Positions 14,504 to 26,568 are shown, counted from the first letter of the stretch. The stretch: DNA of 64,000 nucleotides from Aralia elata (GCA_034770075.1 CM068388.1:20733294-20797293), one strand, 5' to 3'. Numbers and translations are program-made. Notes: a model not told the origin generated them from the sequence alone.

Positions 14504-16803
14504 TCCCGACTGACCCTATGGTGGTCAAGCAAACGCATATAGTCGTTTAGCTAGAAAGTTGTGCACAACGTCAGAGTACAAAGGGCTGATCACCTGGCGT
14601 ACGGAGGTAGATTACCTTTTTTCTTAATTGAAATCGGTAGGGGTAGTAATACCTGTGAAACCTCTATGTTCATGGTCTTTATGGGGTAGATTACCTTTTT
14701 CTTAATTGAAATCGGTAGGGGTAGTAATACCCGTAAACCTCTATGGTCGTGGTCTTTATGGCCCCTCAGCATAATATGAAAAGTTTTTAAGGAATATTTT
14801 ATTTCCTATTTATTCAAGTTACTTCACAATTATTAAACAATTGTTGAAGGTTCCTATTATTCGGGAAACTGATTGTGGGAAGGGTAATTTTCTCAGGGAG
14901 AAGTAGTCGTAGAATGCGACAATTTTAAGTGAATCCTTGAAAGAGGATAGTGTAAAGGTTAGATTGAAAACCTAGTTTTGATGGGTAGAATGAGCAAAGA
15001 TGAATGCGTTGAAATTTCGAGAACGAAATTCTTAGAAGAAGGAGTGAATATAATATCCCGAATGTTTATGAGTTAGTAAATCATGATATTAAATTATTAT
15101 GATGATTGTGGCATACAATGATCCTTAGAAAAGGAAATTGATGGGTTAAACATAGGATAATACTCAGAGATTAAATAGGTTATATAAAATCTATGTTATA
15201 GTAATACATTGATATTATTCAACGATAAAATTTCGGAAGAAATTAGAAGAAAACCGAGTAAGAGGTTTGATATTTGTGATTTCGAGGACGGAATCCTTAT
15301 AAGGAGGGAAGAATGTGACAACTCGGATTTTCGAGAATAATTATAATAAGAATTTAATATAGGAATAATTCTTATTATGATTCGAGTTTGAATATATATG
15401 TGTTATATATATCTATGTGATTTTTGGTGAGCTTAATATGTATATATATAAATGTGAAATATATACATAGATTCGGAATGAATGAGTTAATAGTTAGTTA
15501 ATAGTTAGTTATTGTAACGATCGCGAGTCATGGGTAACTTGATAATTCGAGCTTATGAATATTATTGAATAAAATAGACTTTTATTGATAATATTATGTG
15601 GTAAGTGTTTAAAGGTTATATTATAACCTTGATTATTGTTGGTCGATTTCGCAATCAATAAAACACGCGCAAGTATACGCGGTCCACAAGTAATATAAGA
15701 TAAGTAAAGTGTCGAACCCACGAGGAATTATGTTAAATAATTACCAAATATTAATCGCATGTAAAATCAATCCAATTTAAACAATGACAATATGGTTTGT
15801 GTTTGTTGTTGATTAAAACTAAAATAAGGGAAATTTAGAAAACAAGGTTTTACTAACACGGATAAAGTTCAAGATAAAAAGGTCTAAGATTACAATATCC
15901 CCCAACTCTTCATTTAAACATCATACTCTCTCTTGTTTGGTAAATTAGATCATATGAATTGCTATCCGAGAAATCACAAGTATATATAAGCCTCTCTCGA
16001 TGGTCGAATACGTATTTCCTATTGTGGTGCATAAATATATTTCTATTCTATACACAAGCAAGAATCCCATATCAAGAACAATTAATAAGACACATGTCAC
16101 GTAAAATCCCATTAACCATTCTATCAATTACCAACTTTCACAATAGAAATCATTAAGCATGATTCTCAAATGGATACATGTGGTATTTAGGTATATGTCT
16201 ATCCTAAATACAATCAAATTATCAACCCTCAAGAATAATACATAAGACTCACGTCACATAATCTCATACATTATCCATAAAAAATATCTAATTTTCACAT
16301 GAATTCATAACTAGGTCTCAACTTATACTTCCTCTCTCAATTCCATATAAGTTACCAAAGTAATTACGGGCCAAGTAATTAATCCTTAATCAAAGGTTAT
16401 AAACTCCAATTCACAAAATGCCTAATTACCATTCAAGAGAGAGCATTCAATTTAAACTACAAGTTGGGTTCCATTGCAATCTTAGAATGAAGAGTTTAGC
16501 TCATATTTAATCTTAATAACATCATAAACTGATTATAGTACATGGTTTGGAATAACAAAGTAAGAATAAAGAACTACAACAAATGAAGATACACCCCTTT
16601 TGTGATGATATTCCCGAATTAGTGAGATGTAGTTCTTCTTCTTGAGTTGCTCTTTGCTTCCTATTTCGTGCTCCAAGCCTCTTTGGTTGATGAAATTCTG
16701 ATAATCTTTCCTTTAGCTCCTTTGTTCTTCTTATTTTCTCTCAAACCCTAGCTTTTTCCAAGTGTGTAACCAAACTTGAATAATCCAATACCAACTCTCT
16801 GGA
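14504..16803. repeat. Array unit 7 (2300 bp)
   Basis: Complete unit with a variant set shared with unit 9 but not with unit 8 between them: CTATTTATTCAAG, TTGATATTATTC, GATTTCGAGG, CAACTCGG, a 10-bp duplication giving TTAGTTAATAGTTAG, ACCTTGATTATT and CCATAAAAAATATC. Confidence 0.93.
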
Positions 16804-19104
16804 TCCCGACTGACCCTATGGTGGTCAAGCAAACGCATATAGTCGTTTAGCTAGAAAGTTGTGCACAACGTCAGAGTACAAAGGGCTGATCACCTGGCGT
16901 ACGGAGGTAGATTACCTTTTTTCTTAATTGAAATCGGTAGGGGTAGTAATACCTGTGAACCTCTATGTTCATGGTCTTTATGGGGTAGATTACCTTTTTC
17001 TTAATTGAAATCGGTAGGGGTAGTAATACTCGTAAACCTCTATGGTCGTGGTCTTTATGGCCCCTCAGCATAATATGAAAAGTTTTTAAGGAATATTTTA
17101 TTTCCTATTTGTTCAAGTTACTTCACAATTATTAAACAATTGTTGAAGGTTCCTATTATTCGGGAAACTGATTGTGGGAAGGGTAATTTTCTCAGGGAGA
17201 AGTAGTCGTAGAATGCGACAATTTTAAGTGAATCCTTGAAAGAGGATAGTGTAAAGGTTAGATTGAAAACCTAGTTTTGATGGGTAGAATGAGCAAAGAT
17301 GAATGCGTTGAAATTTCGAGAACGAAATTCTTAGAAGAAGGAGTGAATATAATATCCCGAATGTTTATGAGTTAGTAAATCATGATATTAAATTATTATG
17401 ATGATTGTGGCATACAATGATCCTTAGAAAAGGAAAATTGATGGGTTAAACATAGGATAATACTCAGAGATTAAATAGGTTATATAAAATCTATGTTATA
17501 GTAATACATTGAAATTATTCAACGATAAAATTTCGGAAGAAGAAATTAGAAGAAAAACCGAGTAAGAGGTTTGATATTTGTGATTCCGAGGACGGAATCC
17601 TTATAAGGAGGGAAGAATGTGACAACCCGGATTTTCGAGAATAATTATAATAAGAATTTAATATAGAATAATTCTTATTATGATTCGAGTTTGAATATAT
17701 ATGTGTTATATATATCTATGTGATTTTTGGTGAGCTTAATATGTATATATATAAATGTGAAATATATACATAGATTCGGAATGAATGAGTTAATAGTTAG
17801 TTATTGTAACGATCGCGAGTCATGGGTAACTTGATAATTCGAGCTTATGAATATTATTGAATAAAATAGACTTTTATTGATAATATTATGTGGTAAGTGT
17901 TTAAAGGTTATATTATAACCTAGATTATTGTTGGTCGATTTCGCAATCAATAAAACACGCGCAAGTATACGCGGTCCACAAGTAATATAAGATAAGTAAA
18001 GTGTCGAACCCACGAGGAATTATGTTAAATAATTACCAAATATTAATCGCATGTAAAATCAATCCAATTTAAACAATGACAATATGGTTTGTGTTTGTTG
18101 TTGATTAAAACTAAAATAAGGGAAATTTAGAAAACAAGGTTTTACTAACACGGATAAAGTTCAAGATAAAAAGGTCTAAGATTACAATATCCCCCAACTC
18201 TTCATTTAAACATCATACTCTCTCTTGTTTGGTAAATTAGATCATATGAATTGCTATCCGAGAAATCACAAGTATATATAAGCCTCTCTCGATGGTCGAA
18301 TACGTATTTCCTATTGTGGTGCATAAATATATTTCTATTCTATACACAAGCAAGAATCCCATATCAAGAACAATTAATAAGACACATGTCACGTAAAATC
18401 CCATTAACCATTCTATCAATTACCAACTTTCACAATAGAAATCATTAAGCATGATTCTCAAATGGATACATGTGGTATTTAGGTATATGTCTATCCTAAA
18501 TACAATCAAATTATCAACCCTCAAGAATAATACATAAGACTCACGTCACATAATCTCATACATTATCCATAAAGAATATCTAATTTTCACATGAATTCAT
18601 AACTAGGTCTCAACTTATACTTCCTCTCTCAATTCCATATAAGTTACCAAAGTAATTACGGGCCAAGTAATTAATCCTTAATCAAAGGTTATAAACTCCA
18701 ATTCACAAAATGCCTAATTACCATTCAAGAGAGAGCATTCAATTTAAACTACAAGTTGGGTTCCATTGCAATCTTAGAATGAAGAGTTTAGCTCATATTT
18801 AATCTTAATAACATCATAAACTGATTATAGTACATGGTTTGGAATAACAAAGTAAGAATAAAGAACTACAACAAATGAAGATACACCCCTTTTGTGATGA
18901 TATTCCCGAATTAGTGAGATGTAGTTCTTCTTGAGTTGCTCTTCTTCGCTGTCGAAGCTTCCTATTTCGTGCTCCAAGCCTCTTTGGTTGATGAAATTCT
19001 GATAATCTTTCCTTTAGCTCCTTTGTTCTTCTTTATTTTCTCTCAAACCCTAGCTTTTTCCAAGTGTGTAACCAAACTTGAATAATCCAATACCAACTCT
19101 CTGG
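16804..19104. repeat. Array unit 8 (2301 bp)
   Basis: Complete unit lacking the unit 7/9 variant set. It has a private insertion that turns GCTCTTGCTTCC into GCTCTTCTTCGCTGTCGAAG followed by CTTCC (around 18938-18962), plus AATACTCGTAAACC and extra A residues in GAAAAACCG. Confidence 0.93.
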
Positions 19105-21401
19105 ATCCCGACTGACCCTATGGTGGTCAAGCAAACGCATATAGTCGTTTAGCTAGAAAGTTGTGCACAACGTCAGAGTACAAAGGGCTGATCACCTGGC
19201 GTACGGAGGTAGATTACCTTTTTTCTTAATTGAAATCGGTAGGGGTAGTAATACCTGTGAACCTCTATGTTCATGGTCTTTATGGGGTAGATTACCTTTT
19301 TCTTAATTGAAATCGGTAGGGGTAGTAATACCCGTAAACCTCTATGGTCGTGGTCTTTATGGCCCCTCAGCATAATATGAAAAGTTTTTAAGGAATATTT
19401 TATTTCCTATTTATTCAAGTTACTTCACAATTATTAAACAATTGTTGAAGGTTCCTATTATTCGGGAAACTGATTGTGGGAAGGGTAATTTTCTCAGGGA
19501 GAAGTAGTCGTAGAATGCGACAATTTTTAAGTGAATCCTTGAAAGAGGATAGTGTAAAGGTTAGATTGAAAACCTAGTTTTGATGGGTACAATGAGCAAA
19601 GATGAATGCGTTGAAATTTCGAGAACGAAATTCTTAGAAGAAGGAGTGAATATAATATCCCGAATGTTTATGAGTTAGTAAATCATGATATTAAATTATT
19701 ATGATGATTGTGGCATACAATGATCCTTAGAAAAGGAAATTGATGGGTTAAACATAGGATAATACTCAGAGATTAAATAGGTTATATAAAATCTATGTTA
19801 TAGTAATACATTGATATTATTCAACGATAAAATTTCGGAAGAAATTAGAAGAAAACCGAGTAAGAGGTTTGATATTTGTGATTTCGAGGACGGAATCCTT
19901 ATAAGGAGGGAAGAATGTGACAACTCGGATTTTCGAGAATAATTATAATAAGAATTTAATATAGAATAATTCTTATTATGATTCGAGTTTGAATATATAT
20001 GTGTTATATATATCTATGTGATTTTTGGTGAGCTTAATATGTATATATATAAATGTGAAATATATACATAGATTCGGAATGAATGAGTTAATAGTTAGTT
20101 AATAGTTAGTTATTGTAACGATCGCGAGTCATGGGTAACTTGATAATTCGAGCTTATGAATATTATTGAATAAAATAGACTTTTATTGATAATATTATGT
20201 GGTAAGTGTTTAAAGGTTATATTATAACCTTGATTATTGTTGGTCGATTTCGCAATCAATAAAACACGCGCAAGTATACGCGGTCCACAAGTAATATAAG
20301 ATAAGTAAAGTGTCGAACCCACGAGGAATTATGTTAAATAATTACCAAATATTAATCGCATGTAAAATCAATCCAATTTAAACAATGACAATATGGTTTG
20401 TGTTTGTTGTTGATTAAAACTAAAATAAGGGAAATTTAGAAAACAAGGTTTTACTAACACGGATAAAGTTCAAGATAAAAAGGTACTAAGATTACAATAT
20501 CCCCCAACTCTTCATTTAAACATCATACTCTCTCTTGTTTGGTAAATTAGATCATATGAATTGCTATCCGAGAAATCACAAGTATATATAAGCCTCTCTC
20601 GATGGTCGAATACGTATTTCCTATTGTGGTGCATAAATATATTTCTATTCTATACACAAGCAAGAATCCCATATCAAGAACAATTAATAAGACACATGTC
20701 ACGTAAAATCCCATTAACCATTCTATCAATTACCAACTTTCACAATAGAAATCATTAAGCATGATTCTCAAATGGATACATGTGGTATTTAGGTATATGT
20801 CTATCCTAAATACAATCAAATTATCAACCCTCAAGAATAATACATAAGACTCACGTCACATAATCTCATACATTATCCATAAAAAATATCTAATTTTCAC
20901 ATGAATTCATAACTAGGTCTCAACTTATACTTCCTCTCTTAATTCCATATAAGTTACCAAAGTAATTACGGGCCAAGTAATTAATCCTTAATCAAAGGTT
21001 ATAAACTCCAATTCACAAAATGCCTAATTACCATTCAAGAGAGAGCATTCAATTTAAACTACAAGTTGGGTTCCATTGCAATCTTAGAATGAAGAGTTTA
21101 GCTCATATTTAATCTTAATAACATCATAAACTGATTATAGTACATGGTTTGGAATAACAAAGTAAGAATAAAGAACTACAACAAATGAAGATACACCCCT
21201 TTTGTGATGATATTCCCGAATTAGTGAGATGTAGTTCTTCTTGAGTTGCTCTTGCTTCCTATTTCGTGCTCCAAGCCTCTTTGGTTGATGAAATTCTGAT
21301 AATCTTTCCTTTAGCTCCTTTGTTCTTCTTATTTTCTCTCAAACCCTAGCTTTTTCCAAGTGTGTAACCAAACTTGAATAATCCAATACCAACTCTCTGG
21401 A
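19105..21401. repeat. Array unit 9 (2297 bp)
   Basis: Complete unit with the same diagnostic variants as unit 7, including the TTAGTTAATAGTTAG duplication and ACCTTGATTATT. Private changes include GGGTACAATGAGC and AGGTACTAAG. Confidence 0.93.
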
Positions 21402-22197
21402 TCCCGACTGACCCTATGGTGGTCAAGCAAACGCATATAGTCGTTTAGCTAGAAAGTTGTGCACAACGTCAGAGTACAAAGGGCTGATCACCTGGCGTAC
21501 GGAGGTAGATTACCTTTTTTCTTAATTGAAATCGGTAGGGGTAGTAATACCTGTGAACCTCTATGTTCATGGTCTTTATGGGGTAGATTACCTTTTTCTT
21601 AATTGAAATCGGTAGGGGTAGTAATACCCGTAAACCTCTATGGTCGTGGTCTTTATGGCCCCTCAGCATAATATGAAAAGTTTTTAAGGAATATTTTATT
21701 TCCTATTTGTTCAAGTTACTTCACAATTATTAAACAATTGTTGAAGGTTCCTATTATTCGGGAAACTGATTGTGGGAAGGGTAATTTTCTCAGGGAGAAG
21801 TAGTCGTAGAATGCGACAATTTTAAGTGAATCCTTGAAAGAGGATAGTGTAAAGGTTAGATTGAAAACCTAGTTTTGATGGGTAGAATGAGCAAAGATGA
21901 ATGCGTTGAAATTTCGAGAACGAAATTCTTAGAAGAAGGAGTGAATATAATATCCCGAATGTTTATGAGTTAGTAAATCATGATATTAAATTATTATGAT
22001 GATTGTGGCATACAATGATCCTTAGAAAAGGAAATTGATGGGTTAAACATAGGATAATACTCAGAGATTAAATAGGTTATATAAAATCTATGTTATAGTA
22101 ATACATTGAAATTATTCAACGATAAAATTTCGGAAGAAATTAGAAGAAAACCGAGTAAGAGGTTTGATATTTGTGATTCCGAGGACGGAATCCTTAT

Positions 22198-22210
22198 AAG
22201 GAGGGAAGAA
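22198..22210 (+). other. Polypurine tract of LARD element (left copy)
   Basis: AAGGAGGGAAGAA lies immediately before the LTR start TGTGACAACC, the expected place for plus-strand DNA priming upstream of a 3' LTR. The same tract recurs in every array unit and, as AAGGAGGGAAGGA, before the right LTR. Confidence 0.75.
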
Positions 22211-22516
22211 TGTGACAACCCGGATTTTCGAGAATAATTATAATAAGAATTTAATATAGAATAATTCTTATTATGATTCGAGTTTGAATATATATGTGTT
22301 ATATATATCTATGTGATTTTTGGTGAGCTTAATATGTATATATATAAATGTGAAATATATACATAGATTCGGAATGAATGAGTTAATAGTTAGTTATTGT
22401 AACGATCGCGAGTCATGGGTAACTTGATAATTCGAGCTTATGAATATTATTGAATAAAATAGACTTTTATTGATAATATTATGTGGTAAGTGTTTAAAGG
22501 TTATATTATAACCTAG

Positions 22517-22521
22517 ATTAT
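22517..22521. other. Athila target site duplication, left copy (ATTAT)
   Basis: ATTAT directly precedes the LTR terminus TGTTGG. The intact LARD LTR at about 41401-41407 reads CTAGATTATGTGTAG with a single ATTAT, confirming this as the duplicated target. Confidence 0.92.
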
Positions 22522-24120
22522 TGTTGGTCGATTTCGCAATCAATAAAACACGCGCAAGTATACGCGGTCCACAAGTAATATAAGATAAGTAAAGTGTCGA
22601 ACCCACGAGGAATTATGTTAAATAATTACCAAATATTAATCGCATGTAAAATCAATCCAATTTAAACAATGACAATATGGTTTGTGTTTGTTGTTGATTA
22701 AAACTAAAATAAGGGAAATTTAGAAAACAAGGTTTTACTAACACGGATAAAGTTCAAGATAAAAAGGTCTAAGATTACAATATCCCCCAACTCTTCCATT
22801 TAAACATCATACTCTCTCTTGTTTGGTAAATTAGATCATATGAATTGCTATCCGAGAAATCACAAGTATATATAAGCCTCTCTCGATGGTCGAATACGTA
22901 TTTTCCTATTGTGGTGCATAAATATATTTCTATTCTATACACAAGCAAGAATCCCATATCAAGAACAATTAATAAGACACATGTCACGTAAAATCCCATT
23001 AACCATTCTATCAATTACCAACTTTCACAATAGAAATCATTAAGCATGATTCTCAAATGGATACATGTGGTATTTAGGTATATGTCTATCCTAAATACAA
23101 TCAAATTATCAACCCTCAAGAATAATACATAAGACTCACGTCACATAATCTCATACATTATCCATAAAGAATATCTAATTTTTCACATGAATTCATAACT
23201 AGGTCTCAACTTATACTTCCTCTCTCAATTCCATATAAGTTACCAAAGTAATTACGGGCCAAGTAATTAATCCTTAATAAAAGGTTATAAACTCCAATTC
23301 ACAAAATGCCTAATTACCATTCAAGAGAGAGCATTCAATTTAAACTACAAGTTGGGTTCCATTGCAATCTTAGAATGAAGAGTTTAGCTCATATTTAATC
23401 TTAATAACATCATAAACTGATTATAGTACATGGTTTGGAATAACAAAGTAAGAATAAAGAACTACAACAAATGAAGATACACCCCTTTTGTGATGATATT
23501 CCCGAATTAGTGAGATGTAGTTCTTCTTGAGTTGCTCTTGCTTCCTATTTCGTGCTCCAAGCCTCTTTGGTTGATGAAATTCTGATAATCTTTCCTTTAG
23601 CTCCTTTGTTCTTCTTATTTTCTCTCAAACCCTAGCTTTTTCCAAGTGTGTAACCAAACTTGAATAATCCAATACCAACTCTCTAGATGATTATTCATCT
23701 GAATTCCCTCTCTCCTCATTTTCCCGTTCCTGAAATTCCTCCTCTAGTGCGCCACAATAGCAGAACAGACAAAGCCAGCCGCACCAGAAATCGCGTTCTC
23801 GCCCCGGCGAGAAAAACAGCCTGGGGAGCTCGCCCCGGCGAGGGCTCGCCCCGGCGAAGAAATTGGCCTTGGAGGCTCGCCCCGGCGAGAGCTCGCCCCG
23901 GCGAGGAAATTAGCCTTGGAGGCTCGCCGCGGCGAGGTTACATGTCTTGCTGAAATTACCCTTTTGCCCCTGGTCCTGCCAAAAACCACCACGATCGTCC
24001 ACAACTGTTCCCTGCACAACAAAAGCATAAAAGGAGTAAATAGATACTAAAAACACCTAAGGATAGCAAAGAATTGAGTTCAAAGGATAACTAATTCGTA
24101 GGTATAAAACCCACTCATCA
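22522..24120 (-). repeat. Athila 3' LTR (1599 bp)
   Basis: Begins TGTTGGTCG and ends ACTCATCA on the plus strand (TGATGAGT...ACCAACA in element sense). The first ~1166 bp (U5, R and part of U3 in element sense) also form the Athila part of every array unit; the distal U3 with the GC palindromes does not. Differs from the 5' LTR at, for example, CTCTAGATG against CTCTGGATG and TTAATAAAAGG against TTAATCAAAGG. Confidence 0.95.
23798..23936. repeat. Cluster of six 14-bp GC palindromes in Athila 3' LTR
   Basis: CTCGCCCCGGCGAG or close variants at 23798, 23829, 23845 (last base A), 23876 and 23892, and CTCGCCGCGGCGAG at 23923. Each has 6-bp inverted arms CTCGCC/GGCGAG around a 2-bp centre. In an AT-rich element this is a sharp CpG-rich island in distal U3. 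Role unknown. Confidence 0.92.
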
Positions 24121-24133
24121 AATACCCCCAAAC
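24121..24133 (-). other. Athila polypurine tract
   Basis: In element sense GTTTGGGGGTATT abuts the 3' LTR start TGATGAGTGG. The G run in the expected position upstream of the 3' LTR makes this the likely plus-strand primer. Confidence 0.65.
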
Positions 24134-25385
24134 TTAAGACTTTGCTTGTCCTCAAGCAAAAACAACGGAGATGAAAATACACAATGCAACTAATTAAATG
24201 AATGCAAATGCATGAACTATAAGCCTAGAGCAGCCAAGATAAGGAAATCAAGCCTCAACAATCAGAAACAAATAAACAACAACATCACAACTGTAGGACT
24301 ATCAGAAATGAGACACGCACCAAATTTTTCCAAATGATTAACCCTTATGTGTGTGTGTGGTCAGAAAGACAGAGTACGCAATGATCACAATTCGATCTAA
24401 GAACTATAGTGCTCAAGAGAAGATAACATAGTCGAGTACCACTACTAGTATCTCACATACTCACTAGCTTTTATTTCACACTCTATTAACTATATTCTAT
24501 CACAATCACCGAGTGCGTTTTACGCTCCATCTCGATGATAGTTTTATTTACATCTAGATCTGTGCAATGTCTATCTTTATTAGGCTCTTCAATGTCACCC
24601 ATGTAGCAAACTTTCCACCGATGACTCCCAAACCAGATGGTCTTAGGGCACCAAGTGTAGAACACTCCAAAGGGTTTACTTGTTCGAATGACACCGGCCA
24701 CAAAGATAAAACAGTCTAGATTTGCTCATATCTGTCTATATTTCATTTTTCAATTATCACCAGCATCAAGACAGACATCGAAGCATTAAATAAGCATAGA
24801 AAAAAATTTTTTTTTTTTTTTTTTTTTTAAACTATCCTATCTTTTAATGAGCAATAACAGTTTCAAAGATTTGAACATACAATCTCACGTACTCAACAAC
24901 ACTGATATGTGCATTAGTAACTCAAAGGGTTAAAAATTTAAGAAAATTAGGTACGAGCTAACATTTCTAATATAGCAATTCGAATCCAAAGTGTTGAATA
25001 TCTTAAAAACAATTTATCACCATGTCATCATCGGCTCTCCTTAAGTGCGCTGCTCAAGAGCTTTCTAAATGCAAATTTTTTTTTTTTTTTTTTTTTGAAT
25101 GAAGAACAAAGCAGATGATGAATATGTACAATGAATATCACACAAATGACAAGAACAGAACTAATCATTAAAAGCAAGAAAAGTCATTTTGATGATATTA
25201 TAAATACTTAATTATAACATAAGTTTGAAACATACTACGTGGATGCAAAACTATAGCTAAATGCAACATACTAAAATACTATAACTTCAAACTAAGAACT
25301 CTAAAACACCCCCAAACTTGGAAATAACAATGTCCTCATTGCAGAAAAGATAAAGACATGAAAAACTGAGGACTTCCCTATGATA
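24134..25385 (-). other. Athila 3' untranslated region with two long A tracts
   Basis: About 1.25 kb between the 3' ORF and the purine tract without recognisable genes. In element sense it contains A22 (plus T run 24807-24828) and A21 (plus T run 25076-25096). Homopolymers this long are error-prone in assemblies. Confidence 0.65.
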
Positions 25386-26568
25386 TCACTCGGCGGGGTG
25401 ATCGTCTGTCTCCTCGACGTCAGAATCTGATGGTGGGAAAGGCGGCAGCGGTGTAGGCACGGGGAAAGGAAGTGGAGGTGCACTCGGGTACTGTGCTGCT
25501 AGAACCGCGCTGAAACTAGTGGTGAAGTTCCACATGTGCTCCTGCCTCTCTGCAATGCGCTGATTCTGCCTCTTTAGCCTCCTCTCTAGCTTCTTAGCTC
25601 GACTGTCAATAAGTAACTGGAGGCTGCGGATTTGAGTGCTGAATTTTGCCTTAGGCCGTGATGAACCGGCAGGCAGCTGAGTATCCTCCTCCTCCTCCTC
25701 CTCCTCGGAAGTAGCCTCAATAATAAAGCCTCGGCCACGAGGATGCGAACTCGGCTCCATCCCAAACCTTATACCTCGCAATCAGCCTGTGGTCGAGAAG
25801 CTGTGATGGCTGCTGTGTTACCTCATCATCTCGCCACTGCACCCCCGCCTGTCTGCACAGTCCACAAATGAGGGAGGGGTGAGGTAGTCCGCCCTGAACA
25901 TTACCCCTCAGAAGCCGGCGGATACTACCCTCGATGATGTTCCCTACATCAATCGAGAAATCCATAACAATCGCGTATAGTAACGCTGCCTTCTCCTTCG
26001 AAACATCGCTCACGTGCTGGGAAGGCATGAGCTTGGCACTCGGGAAGGCGTACCAAATCTTTCCATACAGGCTGAGGTCCTTGCTGGGGAAGAGAGAAGC
26101 ACCTCTATCTCGCCTAGTGATCCATGTGGTACCTGGTTTGCACAACTCAGTTACAATCTTGTCAAAATCAGGCTGCGAGTGAATGAACTCTGTGTACTGG
26201 CATAATGCAGGAGGCACCAAGTTGTAGTAGTGATTAATTGCCTGTGCGCTGAACGGTACCCTCATCCCCCTGACTATGGCCTCAAAAGGCTGCCTGTCCT
26301 GAGCGTTGGCATAGAACTCCTGTATCACAGGAACCACTGCTAGGTCGGGGTGGTGGGTGAAAGTGTCCCACACCCTCTCATCAATCTGCTCCCAAATCTC
26401 TCCATCAACCCCTCTCTCCGGCCTGAGTCCTCGCTCGGGAGTTAGAGCTTTACCCGTGATGAAGTCATCAAATCTGTCTGCCGCCTCGACACTAATAAAT
26501 TTACTGTGGTCATATTGCCTGGGTGGTGCGGAGGAGGATCCCTCTGTACGAGATCTCTTAGGAGGCAT
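25386..26568 (-). CDS. Athila extra 3' ORF, putative plant transposon protein family (frame broken)
   Basis: Starts at ATG 26568 with a basic MPPKRSRTEGSSS head. The region FDDFITGKALTPERGL, VVPVIQEFYANA and VPFSAQAINHYYNL resembles the plant transposon protein domain often found as an additional ORF in Athila-like elements; its function is unknown. The frame shifts near 25745-25775 (segments 26568-25717 and 25781-25386). The second part has a run of about seven glutamates, a basic coiled-coil-like helix (KKLERRLKRQNQRIAERQEH) and a proline-rich tail. No signal peptide or clear membrane segment is seen, so it does not look envelope-like. Stop at 25386. Confidence 0.75.

Larger units (their letters stand above)
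1..23687. repeat. Tandem array of ~2.29-kb chimeric retrotransposon units
   Basis: Head-to-tail units of 2286-2301 bp with junctions at 765, 3052, 5345, 7631, 9921, 12209, 14504, 16804, 19105 and 21402. Each unit runs in order: LARD internal 3' end beginning TCCCGACTGACC (~810 bp, same as 40288-41096), polypurine tract, first 311 bp of the LARD LTR beginning TGTGACAACCCGG, then ~1.17 kb of Athila LTR beginning TGTTGGTCGATTTCG and ending CTCTCTGGA. The next unit follows at once. The array is cut by the left window edge, so its total size is unknown. The same short ORFs recur in every unit (about 60, 65, 66 and 70 codons) but resemble nothing known and are treated as chance. The structure is read directly; the origin by tandem duplication across an insertion border is inferred. 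Confidence 0.95.
21402..23687. repeat. Array unit 10, continuous with the intact Athila 3' LTR (2286 bp)
   Basis: Last unit. After the usual end point the sequence reads CTCTCTAGATGATTATTC and carries on through the rest of the Athila LTR to 24120, rather than jumping back to TCCCGACTG. This unit therefore shows the parental arrangement from which the other units were copied: LARD internal end, polypurine tract, LARD LTR start, Athila LTR. Confidence 0.93.

Noticed and set aside
1..23687. CRISPR or bacterial repeat interpretation of the regular array
   Set aside because: The unit is 2.3 kb with no short repeat-spacer structure, and all context is plant retrotransposon.
23744..24028. 94-codon and 88-codon ORFs across the GC palindromes (also 34359-34727)
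   Set aside because: Produced by the repeated CTCGCCCCGGCGAG motif, which is open in several frames. No coding evidence.
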